From NCBI GenBank assembly GCA_964016985.1, contig OZ024836.1, forward strand, positions 40,420,803 to 40,484,802: 64,000 nt of DNA. The letters run 5' to 3'. Positions within the stretch are counted from its first letter, which is position 1. Every line of letters begins with the position of its first letter. The stretch is from Anodontia alba. Lineage: Eukaryota; Mollusca; Bivalvia; Lucinida; Lucinidae. Both the position numbers and the translations under genes were made by a program. A model generated the notes under the pieces. It did not search any database, was not told the origin of the DNA, and saw only the letters and a list, made by a program, of their open reading frames with translations. Below, in pieces: positions 59,438 to 64,000 of this stretch.

Positions 59438-59939
59438 GTCTGAATATACACATTTTGTGCATGTTCACAGACACTTTTTTGCTTTATGTGGCCCATATAA
59501 CCACCAGGGTCCAGTTGTTCAAAACTGTTGATGTTGTTAGTTAATGTATCGTTAAAACTTTGATCATTAAATATGGCATACAGTACAGCTCAGGTGGTTT
59601 TTCAAAATTCCCGTAAAGCAATTGCAGTTACCTCCCTTTTAAGTCAGTTACAGTTAGCTCCCTTAAAACAGTAAAACCTGCAGTGTGAGTACCTTACCCC
59701 GCATTTATCAGGGTACAAATGAATACTATGTTACGTTATTCTCTTACAGTATAATACATTAATAACATTATATTTATTGGCTTATACAGCAATCTTCAGA
59801 ACTTTCATTTCCGTGTAAAGTGTTCTGTTTTTGTGGCTTCAATATGCGATGTGCAAAACCAAGACCGTAATTTATTTAACGAGTAAAAGAGACGCATTGT
59901 ATAAATCTAGCGCATCAGTGGGAAGCGTCTTCAAAATGG

Positions 59940-60142
59940 CTCTCTGGGCTAATTCAGCAGACGACAGATTGAATTTGTTTTCTTTTTTTTTTTTCTTTTC
60001 ATTATCAAGAAAACAGGATTTGACATTTCATGCAGTGGAGACAATTTGCATGAAGAGCAAATTCTGTTCTCTTGGAAGAATGAGAAAAATATTTGAAAAT
60101 GTCGTCTGCTGAAAATTGTACCCAGGGTGCTTAGCATTAAGG
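59940..60142 (+). mobile_element. MITE family I
   Basis: CTCTCTGGGCTAATTCAGCA to GTACCCAGGGTGCTTAGC; inner ACATTTCATGCAGTGGAGAC. Confidence 0.7.
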
Positions 60143-60169
60143 TTTGCACAAACAACTCGCGCATGAGTC

Positions 60170-60570
60170 TGTGCATGGCAAAACCTACAATAAACTTGTA
60201 CAAAGAGACGGATCAGCCTGCACACTTTGAGACGGCACATCAATAGATCTCAGTAGTCTGATCAGAGCCTTCGCTAATCGTAAGTACCCCCTATGATTAC
60301 TGGGTGTAACAAAATGTCTTGTGCGATGAGCGAAGACTCGGGTCAGTACGCGCCTGCACATTCTGATAAGAGCATTCGCTGATCGTATTTACCGTCGATA
60401 GCCGGGCTGTCCAAAGCGGAATAAACAGTGCGACTGCAACAGCACATTCTGTTCAGACCCTTCGCTGATCGCACAGTATGCAAGAAGCTTGCTTTATCTA
60501 GTGGGTCGATGCACAGACTAACCTGAGTCTTTGCTGGCTGCAGGTACATTGTAGTATTGTAGGTTTTATC
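60170..60570 (+). repeat. Diverged tandem repeat, about 80-100 bp units
   Basis: Units recognised by CAGAGCCTTCGCTAATCG, GAGCATTCGCTGATCG, GACCCTTCGCTGATCG and GAGTCTTTGCTGGCTG, each preceded by a GCACA or GTCTG segment. Lies in the CpG-richer part of the window. Confidence 0.55.
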
Positions 60571-61012
60571 CGGTTCAAAGTTCGTACATTGTAAATCATA
60601 CTTCAGACATGAGAACTTTGTACCGACGTAATTTTTGCTTGAACTGGAGTTAAACTGCCCAGTCAATACTATTCTTGTCTTGTCGAGCCCGCACGCTTTT
60701 CCGGGACGGGCTTATTCATAAGCTATTAATCATTTCAGCAGAAACTGACAACTGCCCTTCTTTTCTTTCATATACTTTGACGATAGAGCCTACTTTTGGA
60801 GTTATGGTCCTTTGAACACCGAAACTATTTTAGTGATTTCTGTAATATATTTGTGTCCACTCTGCAACTTGAAAACTGTTTGCGATATTTTCTTGAAACT
60901 TAATTTATTATCAGAGTTAAGGTACTTGTTTGATGTAAGTGCAGTGGTGGGGCATGGTGAGATGTCTGCAGCCCTTTTATTAGATATTTAACGGGTTGAA
61001 ATATTGGGAAAG

Positions 61013-61147
61013 GGTGCCTCGGTGGTGTAGTGGTAAAGCTGCGCGCCTTGTCACCCAGGGGTCATGAGTTCGATCCCAGGCTTCTTTCATATGGGTCCAC
61101 ACCTCCGTATGACCTAGCTGTTAGCGGGACGTTAAAAAACTCACTCA
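61013..61147 (+). mobile_element. Short tRNA-derived SINE (type 4)
   Basis: A box TGGTGTAGTGGT, B box GAGTTCGATCCC, then GTTAGCGGGACGTTAAAA and a CACTCACTCATTT tail. Only one copy in the window. Confidence 0.65.
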
Positions 61148-62296
61148 CTCATTTGAATTGTCATTAGCTTCTGTGGCCCCTTGTGTTCGTAAAGTGTGTT
61201 TTTTTTGTATGACAGACACCCTTTTTGCATGGGCTGTCTTATTGATTCAATGCCTCTTTAATAGCAGAAGCGCCCCTTTAAGTAAATTTATAATGACATG
61301 TGCGGTTGCTGCACCCGATTGAGAATTTCCCGGTCTTTTACCACAGTACATCATTTATATTGAGCGCGTGCGGTTGTTGCATGGGAAAAGGCAGTTACCG
61401 GAATACCAAACATAAATACATAATTTGTGGATTCGGGGCAGATGTTTGATTCTCTTTGTGATTTTTGAGTGTTTGTTTTGTTTTTTACGGCACAATAAGT
61501 AAAAATGACCATGCCGTGCCCACTTGTTGGCCGAACCAAACTAAGCCACAGAATCCGGTACTTTTTCTGATCAAGCTTTGTTGCGACCCATGTTACCTGT
61601 TCAAACAGTGAATGGGGCTACCAGGCTTTTCTGTGGACCAAGGGAACACCCAAATATATTTCAAGGAACAGGGCAGCATTGGTTAATATTTCAAGAGAAC
61701 AAGGGAATAAACCTAATTTTGGGGGATCGTAATGTGGCAATTTGGAAAACTCATCCGTTTCTATGCACTGGCCATACGCATTCGTTACTGTCCGTCGAGC
61801 AATCGCAGTGTTTCGATGCTTTATTAATATTCAAAAGGATGCTGATGAGCGAAAACTGATTCAAGCAGGACGTACGAATATTGCAATTTATGCACCAAAT
61901 TTGCGGTACATTTTGTGTACGTAGATAGCAACAGTTCTGTACGCTCATGGTGAATGGGAATGCTTACAATCAAAATTTGTTAATTACTGTCACACATTGA
62001 GTTTAAGAGACTGATTTGATCAGGTCGGCAGTTTGGTCCTATTCAACCGTACATGCCGAAAAAGTACGACTGGCTTTAGCCACGCCCCTTTGGAAACAGC
62101 TTTCTCACTTCATCGCGGAAACACTGCGTTGACCCCGTGGCTGTTTAAATTGCCTGTCATAATCGCATCTAATTTTACCTGTTCGAAAGTAATTTTATCA
62201 GGTGATTTTTACCGCGGGAACGCAGCGGATCCACCGGCCCGGGTGAAACCACCGTGGGATGCTAAAATTTAATCCTTCCCACTCGAATCCACTCCC

Positions 62297-62321
62297 CCAG
62301 GGGTGGGGGGGGGGGGGGGTT
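62297..62321 (+). repeat. Poly-G tract
   Basis: CAGGGGTGGGGGG and on; at the left edge of a D remnant. Confidence 0.95.
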
Positions 62322-62342
62322 GGGTTTGAAAAACCACCTGAG

Positions 62343-62472
62343 CTGTACTGTATATGCTAATATTTTTGCTGAAAAAATGTGAGTAGCTTCTGCAGCTTTT
62401 GCATTTATTATGATATTGTACTTACTAGAACAGTTAATATTTTGCAACTAACACGCACAACTGGGCCCTGAA
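62343..62472 (+). repeat. Family D, right half
   Basis: TTTTTGCTGAAAAAATGTGA and CACAACTGGGCCCTG; the left end is replaced by a G tract and other sequence. Confidence 0.6.
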
Positions 62473-62597
62473 AGCTTGGCTGTAATTTTATGTAAACACC
62501 CCAGAGCTGTAGATATGTTTTTGTTTTTTGTTGTTGTTTTTTTTTTTTTAATAGAAATAGCGTTGATATAAGAGTTAATTAGTTTTTGTTGTTGGTT

Positions 62598-62694
62598 TTT
62601 TTATTTCTCCACCAAAAAGCATGTTGTGTTACTTATTAAAGTCCCTTCGAAAGGCACTTCTAATGAATGCTCATGTTTTCACTGAGAAATTAGA
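62598..62694 (+). mobile_element. Palindromic element family C, diverged
   Basis: TTTCTCCACCAAAAAGCATG, apex AGTCCCTTCGAAAGGCACT, TCACTGAGAAAT. Confidence 0.6.
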
Positions 62695-62734
62695 TATTAT
62701 CTGGATAATTCTCTTATCTAGAGCTCTGAAACCT

Positions 62735-62882
62735 TAAAAAGTGTCAGAACAGCAGCAGATGATCTTTTATTTTCTGCAAAAAAAGGGCTACCATTTACAT
62801 GAAATGTCAAACCTTATTTAATGGGAAAAAAATTTCAGAATGCAGTCAGCTACCGTTTTGAATGAGGCTTTTAGGGTTTAGT
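62735..62882 (+). repeat. Family I relative, eroded
   Basis: ACAGCAGCAGATGATC, ACATGAAATGTCAAACC, GCTTTTAGGGTTTAG. Confidence 0.4.
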
Positions 62883-62897
62883 TTATGATTGCTGGGC

Positions 62898-63131
62898 GGG
62901 CCCCCCATAGCCTAGTGGATAAGAGAGCTGACTCTTAATCCATTAGGTTTCTCACTGCTGTGGTTCGAGCAGCTCCAGTCACATGGGGAAAGCCAAGTTC
63001 TGCTTACGTATGGCCAAGTGCTTTTTTCCCCCCGTGCTCTCCGGTTTTCGCCCACCTTTGATGAACAATCGGCTCAATATACATGTAAGTGAAATATTCT
63101 TGAAAGGGCCGTAAAACCCAAATAAAAAAAA
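62898..63131 (+). mobile_element. tRNA-Lys-derived SINE (type 2)
   Basis: Starts CCCCCATAGCCTAGTGGAT, keeps GACTCTTAATCC and GGTTCGAGC, and ends GGGCCGTAAAACCC plus an A-rich tail. Roughly 85 percent alike by eye to the copy at 19238. Confidence 0.82.
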
Positions 63132-63295
63132 ATTAACATTGCTGGTGTTTTTGTTAATTATTGAATGGTTATGTTGGTGTTTTGTTAATTATTGAATGGT
63201 TAAAATATTGTTGAAAAAAAAGAGTTTATAAAATGACATTATTGGATTTGTTTTTAGCTTATCTTAGTGTAGTAATTCTAGGCATATCTATAATG

Positions 63296-63408
63296 TCTGT
63301 TTGCCATTAAGGATGTGAATTTATATCAACAATCTGGATCAAGTAATTTGATTGGCTGAAAATTAGAAATGGGCTTGGCATCTTAATTTATTCAGAATGG
63401 CAAGGGTC
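63296..63408 (-). mobile_element. MITE family B, reverse, half copy
   Basis: GTTTGCCATTAAGGATGTGA through GATTGGCTGAAAATTAG to TTATTCAGAATGGCAAGGG; hairpin and other end absent. Confidence 0.7.
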
Positions 63409-63449
63409 AGGGTAAATATGGAACCCAAAATATTTGGACAGTACACTCA

Positions 63450-63687
63450 TTAACCCTTGTCATGCTGAATAAGATTCTCCACACCCACTCCCCATCCAAC
63501 CTCCACCCCACCCATTTCTACTTTTTAGCCAATCAGATTACTTGATAGGAATTGTTGATATAAATTCACATACTTAATGGCAAACAGTGCAGATCCAGAT
63601 CAGTTGGCTTCTGATGAAGCCAACTGATCTGGATCTACACTGTTTGCAGAGGCATGGTATATCCAGGTTCAGAAAGACTAGGGTTAA
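63450..63687 (+). mobile_element. MITE family B
   Basis: TTAACCCTTGTCATGCTGAA to TTCAGAAAGACTAGGGTTAA, with a C-rich expansion (CCACACCCACTCCCCATCC). Confidence 0.78.
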
Positions 63688-63864
63688 AGTTCATATGGTT
63701 CAGTTTGAATAAGTCCATTTGACTACCTACAGATATGTGTAAAAAGAGTCAAATAAAAGGCAAATCAAACTTTCTTTAGAAGGCATCAGATCTGAATCTA
63801 TATGGTTTACTTGGGCATGTCTGAATATTTAATAGTAAGTAACGGTCACACGAATCACAGGTAC

Positions 63865-64000
63865 AGTCAAACCTGTCTTAAGCAGCCACCCATGGGAAGC
63901 TTAAAAAGTGGCTGCTGAAGGCAGGTGGCTGCTTAATACAGTTCAAATATATAGGTATATGAATTTTGGGGCAACTTTCCTCTGGCTGCTTAATACAGGT
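63865..64000 (-). mobile_element. MITE family K, reverse, cut by the window end
   Basis: ACAGTCAAACCTGTCTTAAG, GGCTGCTTAATACAGTTC, CTCTGGCTGCTTAATACAGG. Confidence 0.8.

Larger units (their letters stand above)
59458..62296. other. CpG-richer, repeat-poor stretch
   Basis: Apart from the I element, the degenerate tandem repeat and the type 4 SINE, this stretch has few known repeats and visibly more CG dinucleotides (GAGCGCGTGCGG, CGGCCCGGGTG). It may be a gene's promoter side or single-copy DNA. No exon was established. Confidence 0.4.

Noticed and set aside
61013..61085. Functional tRNA gene
   Set aside because: tRNA-like head without a proper acceptor stem, followed by a SINE-like tail.
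61742..61924. Short frame with VRRAIAVFR and KLIQAGRTNIA, faintly like a LYR-motif (ISD11-type) protein
   Set aside because: The LYR part would need a frameshift from the neighbouring frame, the match is generic, and no splice sites support it.

Overview
The window is eukaryotic and most likely from a bivalve mollusc. It is AT-rich and intron-rich, its introns and intergenic DNA are packed with short inverted-repeat elements, tRNA-derived SINEs, mariner copies and non-LTR retrotransposons, and both host genes are animal families with clean GT-AG introns. The bivalve assignment is an inference from repeat style and protein families; no sequence search was possible.

Two host genes can be built exon by exon. 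(1) Minus strand, 35218 down to 13723: a complete nine-coding-exon gene for a 1678-residue NWD1/NWD2-like protein (N-terminal DUF4062-type domain, NACHT ATPase with intact Walker A and B, helical linker, WD-repeat C-terminus). All splice phases agree. (2) Plus strand, 44710 to 52655: a complete four-exon gene for a 288-residue NUDT8-like coenzyme A Nudix hydrolase with a likely mitochondrial leader. They are divergently oriented with about 9.5 kb of repeat-rich DNA between their start codons, and nothing links them functionally.

Layout: 1-13.7 kb repeats only; 13.7-35.2 kb NWD-like gene with large repeat-filled introns; 35.2-44.7 kb intergenic, with a truncated mariner, a decayed second retrotransposon and several MITEs; 44.7-52.7 kb Nudix gene; 52.7-64 kb repeats, including a mariner with both ends and, at about 59.5-62.3 kb, a CpG-richer, repeat-poorer stretch.

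I use working letters for the recurrent inverted-repeat elements. A: ends AACCCTTAAAACGCC. B: ends TTAACCCTTGTCATGCTGAA. C: hairpin of CTCCATAAAAACATATG type. D: ends GGGCCCAGTTGTTC. E: hairpin with AGATTGTGGGTACTCATTAG. F: ends TACCGTATTCAACCTAATTA. G: ends TTAACCCATTGTAGAC. H: ends near ACCCTAAGTATT and GACA. I: ends near CTCTGGGCTAATTCAGCAGA. J: ends ACCTCTTTATAACAC. K: ends GTCAAACCTGTGTTAAGC. L: ends ACAGTAAAACCTCAATAGCT. M: TTACCTCCCCAAATGACAAA hairpin. N: two short diverged direct repeats ending in a GTGGCGGG box. T: element with AAAGAATTTACTCC. The letters are mine, not database names.

The most unusual patterns are: hairpin cores shared by element families with unrelated ends; two copies of one retrotransposon, each lying at the centre of a palindromic element and each with an N in the RT YADD box; F elements ending 15 and 26 bases from two 3' splice sites of the NWD-like gene; and many nested insertions that order the element families in time.
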